This document shows positions 33,094-41,149 of a stretch of DNA of 64,000 nt, piece by piece. The DNA is from Sinomonas mesophila (GTDB lineage Bacteria > Actinomycetota > Actinomycetes > Actinomycetales > Micrococcaceae), in the NCBI RefSeq assembly GCF_001999765.1, contig NZ_KV908325.1:62256-126255 (forward strand). The letters run 5' to 3'. The notes under the pieces are model-generated. The model did not search any database. It saw only the letters and a list, made by a program, of their open reading frames with translations, and was not told the origin of the DNA. Position numbers and translations under genes: made by a program. Within the stretch, counting starts at the first letter, position 1. Each line of letters starts with the position of its first letter.

Positions 33094-34005
33094 ATGGACA
33101 ACCGAGCCGAGGTGCGAGAGTTCCTCATCTCCCGCCGCGGACGCATCACCCCCGAGCAGGCAGGCATCCAGCCCATCGGCGGGCGCCGCCGCGTCGCGGG
33201 CCTGCGGCGCGAGGAAGTGGCCCGCCTCGCGGGCGTCAGCGTCGACTACTACACCCGCCTCGAGCGCGGGAACCTCTCGGGCGTCTCGGACAGCGTCCTC
33301 GACGCGATCGCGCGGGCCCTCGAGCTCGACCGCGCCGAGCACGACCACCTGTACGACCTCGCGAGGGCCTCGAGCGGCCCGGCGCGGCGGAGGACGACGG
33401 CGGGCGGCTCGCCGTCGTCGTCGTCCGTCCGCCCCGTCCTGCAGAACCTCCTCGACGCGATCACGGGCGCGCCCGCGTTCATCGGGAACAACCGGATGGA
33501 CATCGTCGCCGCCAACCTGCTCGGCTTCGCCCTCTACTCCGACATGTACCGGGGCCCCTCGCGGCCGGCCAACCACTCGCGGTTCATCTTCCTCGACCCG
33601 CGCTCGCAGGACTTCTACACGGACTGGAACGCGGCCGCGAACGCCAACGTGGCCATCCTGCGCCGCGAGGCGGGCCGCAACCCGCATGACAAGCAGCTCG
33701 CCGAGCTCATCGGCGAGCTCTCCATGCGCAGCGAGGAGTTCCGCACCCGGTGGGCGGCGCACAATGTCCGCCGGCACTACACGGGGGCCAAGACCTTTCG
33801 GCACCCCGTGGTCGGGCTCCTCGAGCTGAACTACCAGGTCCTCGAGCTCGAGGAGGATCCGGGGCACACCCTCACGGTGTACCCCGCCGTCCCCGGGAGC
33901 CCCGCGGACGAGGCGCTCCGGCTCCTCGCGTCGTGGGCCGCGAGCGAGAAGATCATGGAGACGGTGGGGGTTCCTCGGGCGGGGGCGGGCCATGCGACGG
34001 CGTAG
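33094..34005 (+). CDS. HTH-type regulator with MmyB-like sensor domain, A
   Basis: This 303-residue regulator has an N-terminal XRE helix-turn-helix around residues 30-85 (RRVAGLRREEVARLAGVSVDYYTRLERG). The MmyB-like ligand-binding domain follows (AFIGNNRMDIVAANLLGFALYSDM near 130; HPVVGLLELNYQVLELEEDPGHTLTVYPAVPGSPADEAL near 235). Proteins of this kind often control neighbouring oxidoreductases in actinobacteria and may bind fatty acids. No obvious target is adjacent. A -10-like TAGCGT lies 7 nt before the ATG and no ribosome site is seen, so the message may be leaderless. Confidence 0.85.
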   Translation: MDNRAEVREFLISRRGRITPEQAGIQPIGGRRRVAGLRREEVARLAGVSVDYYTRLERGNLSGVSDSVLDAIARALELDRAEHDHLYDLARASSGPARRRTTAGGSPSSSSVRPVLQNLLDAITGAPAFIGNNRMDIVAANLLGFALYSDMYRGPSRPANHSRFIFLDPRSQDFYTDWNAAANANVAILRREAGRNPHDKQLAELIGELSMRSEEFRTRWAAHNVRRHYTGAKTFRHPVVGLLELNYQVLELEEDPGHTLTVYPAVPGSPADEALRLLASWAASEKIMETVGVPRAGAGHATA

Positions 34006-34024
34006 GGCCCAGGCCGTCGGGCCG

Positions 34025-34069
34025 TGTGGGCGCCGTCGGTTTGGGCGCCGTCCGTTTGGGCGCCGTCGC
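34025..34069. repeat. three tandem 15-bp units (TTTGGGCGCCGTCxG)
   Basis: Units at 34025-34039, 34040-34054 and 34055-34069 differ at one to three bases. They lie in the 131-bp gap before the small acidic protein gene. No role is evident. Confidence 0.7.
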
Positions 34070-34136
34070 CTCGGGTACGGCACAGTCGGGGCCGAATGGC
34101 CACGCCGACCCCCGCGGCTACCTAAGGAGGCAGAAC

Positions 34137-34418
34137 ATGACTGGCGAAGTGCCTGAAGCCGACGCGGTCGAGCAGAGCATCCCTGCGCGGCCGGCCGCCC
34201 AGGACGCGGCCGCCCAGGCCGCGCCCGGCGGCGGGACTCCGGCGGACGCGACCGAGGCGGACTACCTCGAGCAGCGGACCCCGGCCGTGCCGGACGAGGG
34301 CCCCGGGGTGATCAACCCGGACGCCGAGGCCTCCGAGGCGGACCTGCTGGAGCAGGCAGAGGGGCTGCCGGGCGACGACGAGGACTACCCGCCCGCGGGC
34401 GGCGAGTTCGAGGAATAG
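34137..34418 (+). CDS. small acidic protein with repeated (E)ADxxEQ motif
   Basis: This 93-residue, very acidic and probably disordered protein has DAVEQ near residue 9, EADYLEQ near 41 and EADLLEQ near 68. This resembles actinobacterial DUF5709-type proteins, in which such motifs recur. There is no membrane segment or signal peptide. AAGGAGG precedes the ATG by 6 nt, giving a confident start. It is followed directly by a strong hairpin and faces an alpha/beta hydrolase gene. Function unknown. Confidence 0.7.
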   Translation: MTGEVPEADAVEQSIPARPAAQDAAAQAAPGGGTPADATEADYLEQRTPAVPDEGPGVINPDAEASEADLLEQAEGLPGDDEDYPPAGGEFEE

Positions 34419-34422
34419 CGGG

Positions 34423-34477
34423 AATTGTTGGGTTGGGACGGGTCGCGGGCCTCCGCACCCGCCCCAACCCAACAATT
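34423..34477. terminator. hairpin terminator between convergent genes
   Basis: AATTGTTGGGTTGGG (34423-34437) pairs perfectly over 15 bp with 34463-34477. It starts 5 bp after the acidic-protein stop, and its AT-containing base could serve in both directions. A similar half-site CCAACAACCCAACCC occurs at 49332. Confidence 0.7.
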
Positions 34478-34585
34478 GCGGGGAGAGGCGGCCTCAGGCC
34501 CCCGTGCCCGCCCCGTTGCCGAGGTAGACCGCCCCGAGACGCCGATTGCGAGAACTGCCTGAGTGCGCAGTCGCACCGCGTCCGA

Positions 34586-35290
34586 CTACTCGGGCAGAGG
34601 CCCTTCCTGACGGATCCAGGATGCTGAGCCGTTGAACTCCTCGATGGCCGCCGCCACCGCGGCCGGATGGGACAGCATGGGCAGGTGCCCGGCGGGGACC
34701 TCGGACCGGAAGGCTGGACCCAGCCGATCGGCGTAGCGGCGTTGCGCGGCGGGCGGGAGCTCGCGGTCCTCGGTTGTGACGATGTACCCCTTGCGCGGCT
34801 GGGTGCGCAGGGTGTTCGAGTCCGTCCGGCTCGTGAAGTAGCTGAGCGGCTCGGGTTCGAAGTCGGCAATGAGCCGCTCGATCGTCGCGTCGTCGAGCCC
34901 GGAGCCGAGGCCGCTGCGGATGGCAGAGTCCGGCGGGCGCGTTCCCGCGACCCGAAGGACGAGCGGGAGGAGCAGCCGGTTCGGGAACGGCGTCGACGAG
35001 ACGAAGGATCCGCCGGCTGTCGGGATGACGGCAGCGACCCCGAGGACTCCGGCGATCCGTTCGGGGGCGAGGCGCGTGAGCTCGCTCGCCACGACGCCGC
35101 CAGCCGAGTGGGCCACGACCGTGACGTCCTGACCCGGGCTCGCCTCGAGCGCGGCCTGCGCGTAGTCCGTCACCGACCCACTCCCCGGGTGGGGAGCGAC
35201 GACGGAGGGCGGCTTCATCCGTTCCCGGACCGAGTCCCAGATCCACGCGGGAAGGCCGGCCCCGGAGATGAACAGCAGTGGAGTTTCCAT
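34586..35290 (-). CDS. alpha/beta hydrolase
   Basis: This is a 234-residue soluble hydrolase. METPLLFISGAGLPAWIWDSV opens with the oxyanion-hole region, VTVVAHSAGGVVASEL near residue 76 carries the nucleophile Ser, and AGHLPMLSHPAAVA near 203 carries the catalytic His. The fold and size are those of RsbQ/esterase-like proteins (about 230-260 residues). The start is placed at 35290, after an extended frame without a ribosome site. It converges with the acidic protein gene. Substrate unknown. Confidence 0.8.
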   Translation of the reverse strand: METPLLFISGAGLPAWIWDSVRERMKPPSVVAPHPGSGSVTDYAQAALEASPGQDVTVVAHSAGGVVASELTRLAPERIAGVLGVAAVIPTAGGSFVSSTPFPNRLLLPLVLRVAGTRPPDSAIRSGLGSGLDDATIERLIADFEPEPLSYFTSRTDSNTLRTQPRKGYIVTTEDRELPPAAQRRYADRLGPAFRSEVPAGHLPMLSHPAAVAAAIEEFNGSASWIRQEGPLPE

Positions 35291-35422
35291 GGCCCCGATT
35301 CTGTCCTCTCGGTGCCTGGTCGGGCCATCCCTCGGGAGGGTGATCCGCACCCTGTTCCGGCAGCGCGTCGGCAGCCGGATCGCCCAGAAGAGATGCGCGC
35401 TGCGCGCTGTGGTCGCTGAGCC

Positions 35423-35815
35423 TCAATCGGCCTTCGCGTAGATCGCGGCGCTGACGAACTCAAGGCCCACGAACTTCTCGTCGCCGTTGACCCACGCGTC
35501 GTGGCCCGGCGGGATCGTGTAGGAATCGCCCGCCGTCACGGTGGCCTCCTCGCCGCTCTCGAGGCGGACCGTGAGCGAGCCGGAGACGACGTAGCCCACG
35601 TGGTTGTTCTGGCAGCTCTCGGTCTTGACCACCGGCTTGATGCACTCCGACCAGCGCCAGCCGGGCTCGAACGTGAACCGCCCGATTGTGTAGTCGCCAA
35701 CGTGAACGACGTCGACCTGGGTCTTCTCGGGGGTCCGCCGCTCGTCGGGCTCGTTGTGGGACTTCTTGGCCAGGCTCGTGACGAGATTCGTGGCGCTGCC
35801 GGGGTTGGTGGACAT
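35423..35815 (-). CDS. cupin-domain protein
   Basis: This 130-residue single-domain cupin has GRFTFEPGWRWSECIKPV near residue 47, NNHVGYVVSGSLTVRLESGEEATVTAGDSYTIPPGHDAWV near 70 and a final VGLEFVSA strand. The first metal-site His is in the CQNNHVGYV segment and the second in PPGHDAW. GAAGGAG before the ATG at 35815 sets the start. Small cupins bind a metal and act as sensors or isomerases; no specific role can be assigned. It lies on the same strand as the hydrolase with 132 bp between them. Confidence 0.78.
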   Translation of the reverse strand: MSTNPGSATNLVTSLAKKSHNEPDERRTPEKTQVDVVHVGDYTIGRFTFEPGWRWSECIKPVVKTESCQNNHVGYVVSGSLTVRLESGEEATVTAGDSYTIPPGHDAWVNGDEKFVGLEFVSAAIYAKAD

Positions 35816-35891
35816 GGCATTCTCCTTCGGATTGAGGTGCCGCCCCACGCGTCTCCAGCCTTCTCAGCGGGGCGACTCACTCGGGACGGGT

Positions 35892-36293
35892 TCAGTGGGC
35901 GTGGTCTCCTCGGCTGTACTCGAAGACCCACCCGATGAGCGAGATGAGCGCAGCGCCCGCTCCGATAAAGAGCAGCCACCAGTCGATGGCCACGCCGAGA
36001 ATGGAGATGGCGGCTGCGGCTCCGAGCGTGATGGGCCACCAGCTCCACGGACTGAAGTGGCCCTGCTCGCCGGCGCCCTCGTGGATTTCGGCGTCCTCGC
36101 GGTCCTCTGGCCGGGTTCCGACACGTCGGGACGTGACGCCGAGATAGGAGCCGATCAAGACGGAGAGTCCGCCCAGCAGGAGCATGCCGATGACGCCGAC
36201 CCACTCGGACCAGTTCGTGAGCCACCCGTAGATGGCAGCGAGCGGGATGAAGAAGAATGCTCCCGTTCCAAAGAGCCAGGTTTCGACCTTCAT
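35892..36293 (-). CDS. ctaF: cytochrome c oxidase subunit IV (actinobacterial type)
   Basis: This 133-residue membrane protein belongs to the actinobacterial aa3 oxidase complex. MKVETWLFGTGAFFFIPLAAIYGWLTNWSEWVG gives the first membrane segment with the characteristic W-x-T/N-x-W end. GMLLLGGLSVLIGSYLG, then FSPWSWWPITLGAAAAI and WWLLFIGAGAALISLIGWVFEY complete four segments. The wording matches ctaF proteins. The gene is normally next to ctaC/ctaD, which are not here, so this may be a second copy or a displaced subunit. No ribosome site is strong; the ATG at 36293 gives the normal family length. Confidence 0.85.
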   Translation of the reverse strand: MKVETWLFGTGAFFFIPLAAIYGWLTNWSEWVGVIGMLLLGGLSVLIGSYLGVTSRRVGTRPEDREDAEIHEGAGEQGHFSPWSWWPITLGAAAAISILGVAIDWWLLFIGAGAALISLIGWVFEYSRGDHAH

Positions 36294-36423
36294 CAGTGGG
36301 CGTCCTTCCGATCGGCCGAGACTGCCCAGCGGCCGGTGGTGGTTCGGGGTCCGACCGCTGGTACCTACGGACTCGAAGATACGCCGGGGCGCATCCCACG
36401 TCAGTACTCCAAGCAGCGGAGGC

Positions 36424-36561
36424 CTCCGCCTTGAGGAACATGAGTTTCTCCTCGACGCCATGGAGGCGCAGGATGCGGAGAAGGCGGCGTCGATCATGGC
36501 CAGCCATCTGCGGCACGTCCGGGGTGCCTGGGCAGGCGGGATCGAGACGCCCCAGAGCTGA
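36424..36561 (+). pseudogene. C-terminal remnant of a GntR/FCD-family regulator
   Basis: The frame ends LRLEEHEFLLDAMEAQDAEK, then ASIMASHLRHV and the stop. This is the last-helix signature of FCD-domain GntR regulators (EHxxILxAIxxxDxxxAxxxMxxHL). Nothing upstream in this frame resembles the rest of the protein, because the ctaF gene occupies that DNA on the other strand. The 320-bp gap 36294-36613 holds only this remnant. It is probably the end of a deleted regulator gene. Confidence 0.6.
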
Positions 36562-36613
36562 CGCGGGGCCGACGTTCTGCAGGACCACGTCCCGCGGAGG
36601 CCGACCCCGCGGA

Positions 36614-37039
36614 TCAGGCACTGGGTGTGGTGTGGCGGAGCCGCCGGGCGGCCGCCCGGAGCTGGATGATCCGCACCGCGCCGACGACGGCGACGAGGAC
36701 TCCGCCAGCGACGGCAGCGATGAAGAGCGCGAGGCCGAGCGGGACGGGGCCCTCGAATCCGAGGAATCTCACGAGCACGAGGTCCTGGTTCTGGATGAAG
36801 AAGACGACCAGGAGCACGAAGACAACCAGCGCTGTGACGACGGCGGCCCACGTCATCCCCGCTCTGGTCACACGGGGCTTGTCAGGATGGCCCGCGGCGG
36901 GCACAGGGCGGGCGGCCCCGCGCTCGCCGGGCCTGCGCTCGCTGTCCCCACCCGGCTGGGGCCGGAAGGGCGGGCGCTCGTGGCTGTTGGGATCGGAGGT
37001 CATCGGCAGTGCCGTCCTTTCAGGCCTGACGTCCGTCAT
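36614..37039 (-). CDS. LapA-domain (DUF1049) membrane protein
   Basis: This is a 141-residue protein. After a hydrophilic N-terminus of about 60 residues rich in Arg, Pro and Gly come two membrane segments with the LapA/DUF1049 pattern. These are TWAAVVTALVVFVLLVVFFIQNQDLVLVRFLG and PLGLALFIAAVAGGVLVAVVGAVRIIQLR. The FIQN motif between strand and membrane is typical. GGGAGG lies 8 nt before the ATG at 37039; an ATG at 37003 is also possible. Role unknown; related proteins take part in lipopolysaccharide or envelope assembly in other bacteria. Confidence 0.78.
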   Translation of the reverse strand: MTDVRPERTALPMTSDPNSHERPPFRPQPGGDSERRPGERGAARPVPAAGHPDKPRVTRAGMTWAAVVTALVVFVLLVVFFIQNQDLVLVRFLGFEGPVPLGLALFIAAVAGGVLVAVVGAVRIIQLRAAARRLRHTTPSA

Positions 37040-37315
37040 GCGCTGTCCTCCCGACTTTCCCCCGCGCAGCACCCAGGCAAACACGGCCTGGATGAGTGCG
37101 TTCCTGCGCGCCTCACTCGACGTCGGGCTCCCGGCCTCCCACAGCGCACCCCTACCGCGGGGTGGTGCCCCAACCCGGTCCGTGACGCGTCGAACCCCGT
37201 TCCCGCGCTCACCTTCTCCCATATCTGCATCAAGCGCATTGGCGCTATCCCCAGACCATCTGGGCTGCTGCCTATCCCACTTCGCGCGGCAGAAAACCCA
37301 AGATCAATGGAATGA

Positions 37316-37990
37316 TCATCGAGTCCGCATCCACTCTGATCCGATGCGTTCAAAGCCTTCCCCAACTTCGAGGGACAGAGCGAGCGACCAATCAGCAACC
37401 AGCGCTGTGAGCACCCCGAAGGGCGCCACGCGCGCAGTGGCTCGATCCAGCTCGACTGCTGGCTTGTCCAAGGCCTCCCATTGATCAACGTCCCAGCGAT
37501 AGATCGATACTGGCGGTGAGAATCTGGTGAGGACCGCGAGTGTGGTGACCAAGCAGCTCTTCTCTGGTATGGGCAGATCCCAGGGGCGCACTAGCCACTG
37601 CCAAACTGGATCATGCCCCTCACTCAGGCTCCTGGCCATGTCGGGGGTGTCGACGGTGGGGGTCGGCTCGACTGGGATGACCTGAACCCAATGCGCCTGC
37701 AGCCGCCGCATTGGCGTGCCGAGTAGTAATGCCTCTACCCAGTCTGATTCGACGCCTCCGGTCGTGAAAGTCCCGAGTCCGGCGACTTCCACCATGGCCG
37801 CCTCATGAGACGACCGGCGTGCGAGATTCTCGGCGCAGGCGCGGAGAATTCGATCCACTTCATAGACGTTGTATCGCAATGCCCCCGCGCACACTAGCTC
37901 GCAGCCTGCGAGGGCTGTAACGCCCTCGGTATAGCCATAGGACGGCGTTGTTCCCTGCTGGACAAAAATGACTCGAATCTCAGGGCTCAT
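37316..37990 (-). CDS. orphan protein, weakly DUF4262-like
   Basis: This 224-residue soluble protein is encoded in DNA of clearly lower GC than its surroundings. The N-terminal part (GTTPSYGYTEGVTALAGCELVCAG) has the order seen in DUF4262 proteins (YTxGL…PELxxxG), but the match is weak and I would not rely on it. Trp-rich segments (VWQWLVRPWDL, YRWDVDQWEAL) follow. It is the last of a minus-strand run of small unknown genes. Base composition, lack of recognisable homologs and clustering fit an accessory, possibly immunity-type protein. This is an inference. Confidence 0.6.
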   Translation of the reverse strand: MSPEIRVIFVQQGTTPSYGYTEGVTALAGCELVCAGALRYNVYEVDRILRACAENLARRSSHEAAMVEVAGLGTFTTGGVESDWVEALLLGTPMRRLQAHWVQVIPVEPTPTVDTPDMARSLSEGHDPVWQWLVRPWDLPIPEKSCLVTTLAVLTRFSPPVSIYRWDVDQWEALDKPAVELDRATARVAPFGVLTALVADWSLALSLEVGEGFERIGSEWMRTR

Positions 37991-38049
37991 GAGCGTCCCC
38001 CTCTTAGGCCGGAGATATTCTCCCAGCAGTCGTCGCCGTTGTGCCGGTG

Positions 38050-38373
38050 CTATGTTTCGGGCACGTACGATTCGACCGTCCCGAAGCCGACGATTCTTCC
38101 GTCGTACCAGAGCTTGAAGTCAGTTCCGGGGGTTGCGTAGATGCGCCCGAGGTCATCCCAGAAGCTGAGTTGGGCCGATACCGCTGTTCCTGGAGCCAAG
38201 GCGGCCGGGCCGCTAATCATCGCGCCGATTTGGAGCTCTGTTTGGTCTGCCTCTGGATCAAGGTGAGAGACGACCAATAGGAGCGATGGGGTCGGTGCGG
38301 GCATGGGCACCTTCAGCCCCTCGTCGGGGGTCGATGACAGCTTCAAAGTACAGGCGACGGAGTACGCGTTCAT
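38050..38373 (-). CDS. orphan small protein (107 aa)
   Basis: The protein has 107 residues and no signal or membrane segment. It appears to be mostly beta strand: YSVACTLKLSSTPDEG, LLLVVSHLDPEA, TAVSAQLSFWDDLGRIY and DFKLWYDGRIVGFGTVES. The last element resembles the third-domain barrel of EF-Tu (strand-Gly-xx-VGxGxV), which recurs in small uncharacterised proteins. Lower GC than flanks. It belongs to the orphan run at 37.3-39.0 kb. Confidence 0.6.
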   Translation of the reverse strand: MNAYSVACTLKLSSTPDEGLKVPMPAPTPSLLLVVSHLDPEADQTELQIGAMISGPAALAPGTAVSAQLSFWDDLGRIYATPGTDFKLWYDGRIVGFGTVESYVPET

Positions 38374-38429
38374 TCGATGATTCCTCAGCAGTGGAATTGC
38401 ACATACGTGGGATGTTATTGGGAGCCGCG

Positions 38430-38771
38430 TCAGGTGTGCTCCTGATCGACCCGAAGATTCTCCACGTTCACGTAGTAGACCCGGCGTATCAGATCGGCGG
38501 GACTGTTGAACTCATACTGCTCCGGGACCAGGAGGAGGTTCCGAGCGGCGGCTGGATCAAGTACTTCTGGCTCCTCTGGCCAGGGGCCACTCCAGACCTG
38601 AATGAGGCCTTCCTGGAGAAGAGAGATCAATGCAGAGGAGACTTCCGTGACCACGGATCCAGGGTCCACGAGTTGCAGGACCTTGACCGTTTCCGCGATC
38701 TCCGGCAACGGAATCAGGTCCTCAAGGCCCTCCGTGAGGATCGTCTCCCGCAGGGACGCACGGGCGCTCAT
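38430..38771 (-). CDS. orphan small protein (113 aa)
   Basis: This is a 113-residue acidic soluble protein. Predicted helices (SLRETILTEGLEDLIPLPEIAETV, VVTEVSSALISLLQEGLIQVWSG) look like a small winged-helix-type module. A tail DPAAARNLLLVPEQYEFNS and RRVYYVNVENLRV follows. Its ATG overlaps the stop of the preceding 62-residue frame (ATGA). I recognise no family. The composition and size are typical of immunity or antitoxin-like proteins, but that is a guess from context. Confidence 0.6.
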   Translation of the reverse strand: MSARASLRETILTEGLEDLIPLPEIAETVKVLQLVDPGSVVTEVSSALISLLQEGLIQVWSGPWPEEPEVLDPAAARNLLLVPEQYEFNSPADLIRRVYYVNVENLRVDQEHT

Positions 38772-39078
38772 GACGTTCCCAACGGGATGTGCCTGTCATG
38801 CAGCGCGCCGTCAAAGTACTTGAGGTACGGCCTAATCTTGACGCCGGCGTGCCAGGGAACGCCTCGCGGCAGAACCCGGGAGCACAGCGGCCCGCTTTCC
38901 CTAGCGCTGCGACATCGAACGAAGCCGGTCGCCTGATCTGCAAATGCACTTGTCATGGGACGATCCTGATGCCATTCATCACTTCATTGAACTCCGATAG
39001 GCCCTTTACATATCGGTCAATAGGAGCGTCGGGTACGTATCTCGCCCCTGATTCGGGCAAACGGGTACGACGGCGGTC
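38768..39078 (-). pseudogene. broken upstream gene of the orphan run (two overlapping frames)
   Basis: Two short frames overlap by ATGA. The downstream one (38768-38956, 62 residues) includes WHAGVKIRPYLKYFDGALHD and ends HIPLGTS. The upstream one runs in from the palindrome at 39030-39188 and ends ARYVPDAPIDRYVKGL, then SEFNEVMNGIRIVP and a stop at 38953. It has no plausible start, because a nested palindrome occupies that position. Both read like real protein. The simplest view is the C-terminal end of a larger protein, for example a toxin or exported protein, cut off at the palindrome. Confidence 0.4.
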
Positions 39079-39188
39079 GGCCGCGTCCGCAGGGAGCGCG
39101 CCGGCCGCCGTCGTGCTGTACCCGGGACGCCTGATGGGCGACGAGATGCGTACCAGGAACGGTGATTGGGCGTCGAGATACGTACCCG
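39030..39188. repeat. nested palindromic element after mobA
   Basis: Outer arms CGGGTACGTATCTCG (39030-39044) and its exact complement (39174-39188) enclose a second inverted repeat, ACGACGGCGG (39067-39076) with 39105-39114. That inner repeat is flanked by CGGGTAC/GTACCCG. The element begins 5 bp after the mobA stop (read on the minus strand) and ends at the orphan run. It could be a large terminator or a small non-autonomous mobile element. Confidence 0.7.
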
Positions 39189-39193
39189 AAAGG

Positions 39194-41095
39194 TCAGGCG
39201 GGGGTGGCCGCGCGGCCCTTCGTCACGCCCGCGAAGAAGGCGCCGAGCTCCGCCCTGGCCGTGAGCGGCAGGACGTTCGCGACGTACTGGTCCGGGCGCA
39301 CGACGACGACCACGCCGCCGCGGTCGATCCCGCGCTCCTCGAAGATGTCCTCGCCGGGGAGCGTCGCGTACACCTTCTCGAGGTCGGTGAGCTGGAACGG
39401 CCCGACCGAGGGCTTGAACACGGTCGGGACGGCGTTGATGTCCACGTGCGGGTGGTCCTGCTGGTAGACGACCTTGACGTCGAACCACGCATCGCGGTCG
39501 AGCCCCTCCGGCGTCGCGGCGATCGGCGAGTCGGGCGACGTCGAGAGCCACTGGGCGAGGTCGGCGACCTTCGACTGCTCGCCTGCCGCGGCCGCGTCGG
39601 CGAAGACGTAGATGCGCCAGCGGCCGTCCGCCGTCGCCTGGTGGCCGAGGTGCAGCGGGTTGGTGTCGCACACCCGCGCCACGCGGGCGGACTTGAAGCG
39701 CTTGCCGATCGGGAACCCGGTCGCGAGGTCCTGGTACGCGGGCTCGGAGGTGAGCATCGACGGCGCGTACTGGGTCATGAACCCGGCCGGGAACTCGGCG
39801 GTGCGCACGTAGAAGTCCGCGAGGTCCGAGGGGTTCTCGAACTCGTCCGGCTTCTTCGCCATGAGCGTGGACCACTCCTTGTCGAAGTCGATGAGGTTCT
39901 GCGCGATCACCTGGCGCTCGGCCGAGTACGTGGCCAGGAGGCTCTCGGGGCTGCGGCCCTCGAGCACGTGGCCGAGCTTCCAGCCGAGGTTGAAGCCGTC
40001 CTGCATCGAGACGTTCATGCCCTGGCCGGCCTTCGCGCTGTGCGTGTGGCACGCGTCGCCCGCGATGAACACGCGCGGGGTCCGGGTGCCCTTCTCGGCG
40101 GGCACGACGTCGTCGAACCGGTCGGTGAGGCGGTGGCCCACCTCGTAGACGCTGTGCCACGCGACGTTGCGCACCTCGAGCGTGTAGGGGTGGATGATCT
40201 CGTTCGCCTTGCGGATGACCTCCTCGAGCGGGGTCTTGCGGATCGCGCCGTGGTCGTCCGCCGGCACGACGCCGAGGTCCACGTACATCCGGAAGAGGTG
40301 GCCGCCCTCGCGCGGGATCAGGAGGATGCTGCCGCCGTCGTGCGACTGGATCGCGCACTTGGTGCGGATGTCCGGGAAGTCGGTCACCGCGAGGACGTCC
40401 ATGACGCCCCACGCGTGGTTGGCCTGGTCCCCGGCGAGCGTGCAGCCGATCGACTCGCGGACCCTGCTGCGCGCGCCGTCGGCCCCCACGACGAACTTCG
40501 CGCGGACAGTGCGCTCCTGGCCCTCGAGCTCGCCCGCGGTGTGGAGGAGGGTGACGACGACGGGGTACTCGCCCTCGCCGGTGACCTCGAGGGAGCGGAA
40601 CTCGTAGCCGTAGTCCGGCGTCAGGCGCGTCGGCGAGTTCTTCGCGAACTCGGCGAAGTAGTCGAGGACGCGGGCCTGGTTGACGATCAGGTGCGGGAAC
40701 TCGCTGATGCCCATCTCGTCGTCGACCGCGCGCGAGCTGCGGACGATGTTCTCGGGGTTGGCCGGGTCCGGCACCCAGAAGTTCATCTCGGTGATCTGGT
40801 AGGCCTCGGCCGTGATCCGCTCGGCGAAGCCGAACGCCTGGAAGGTCTCGACGCTGCGCGCCTGGATGCCGTCCGCCTGGCCGATCGCGAGCCGGCCGGG
40901 GCGGCGCTCGACGATCCGGGTCGTCACGTTCGGGAACTGGGAGAGCTGAGCGGCGGCGATCATGCCCGCCGGGCCGGTGCCCACGATGAGGACGTCGACG
41001 TGGTCGGGGAGCTCCTCGGGCCGGTCGATGCCGACGCCGGCGGCCGGCTGGACTCGCGGGTCACCGGATACGTAGCCGTGGTGGTGGAACTGCAC
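39194..41095 (-). CDS. mobA: 3-hydroxybenzoate 4-monooxygenase
   Basis: This 633-residue FAD monooxygenase hydroxylates 3-hydroxybenzoate to protocatechuate with NADPH and O2. The FAD GxGxxG motif is VLIVGTGPAGMIAAAQL near residue 36, the DG motif is FVVGADGARSRVRE near 203, and the GD motif is FIAGDACHTHSAKAGQGMNVSMQD near 345. A C-terminal thioredoxin-like domain (from about 440; RWRIYVFAD, RPDQYVANVLPL) places it with the phenol hydroxylase/MobA subgroup, not with PobA. Length matches Comamonas MobA (about 640). It is divergent from the protocatechuate operon that consumes its product. An AT-rich palindrome lies 55 bp upstream of its start. Confidence 0.88.
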   Translation of the reverse strand: MQFHHHGYVSGDPRVQPAAGVGIDRPEELPDHVDVLIVGTGPAGMIAAAQLSQFPNVTTRIVERRPGRLAIGQADGIQARSVETFQAFGFAERITAEAYQITEMNFWVPDPANPENIVRSSRAVDDEMGISEFPHLIVNQARVLDYFAEFAKNSPTRLTPDYGYEFRSLEVTGEGEYPVVVTLLHTAGELEGQERTVRAKFVVGADGARSRVRESIGCTLAGDQANHAWGVMDVLAVTDFPDIRTKCAIQSHDGGSILLIPREGGHLFRMYVDLGVVPADDHGAIRKTPLEEVIRKANEIIHPYTLEVRNVAWHSVYEVGHRLTDRFDDVVPAEKGTRTPRVFIAGDACHTHSAKAGQGMNVSMQDGFNLGWKLGHVLEGRSPESLLATYSAERQVIAQNLIDFDKEWSTLMAKKPDEFENPSDLADFYVRTAEFPAGFMTQYAPSMLTSEPAYQDLATGFPIGKRFKSARVARVCDTNPLHLGHQATADGRWRIYVFADAAAAGEQSKVADLAQWLSTSPDSPIAATPEGLDRDAWFDVKVVYQQDHPHVDINAVPTVFKPSVGPFQLTDLEKVYATLPGEDIFEERGIDRGGVVVVVRPDQYVANVLPLTARAELGAFFAGVTKGRAATPA

Positions 41096-41149
41096 GGGGT
41101 TTCCTCACTTCTCTGTGGGGCGGCGACCTCTCGCCAGCAGCGGTTTGTT

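Noticed and set aside
39006-40412. 468-residue alternative minus-strand frame overlapping mobA
   Set aside because: Arg/Pro-rich out-of-frame reading of mobA; it only becomes protein-like past the mobA stop by chance.
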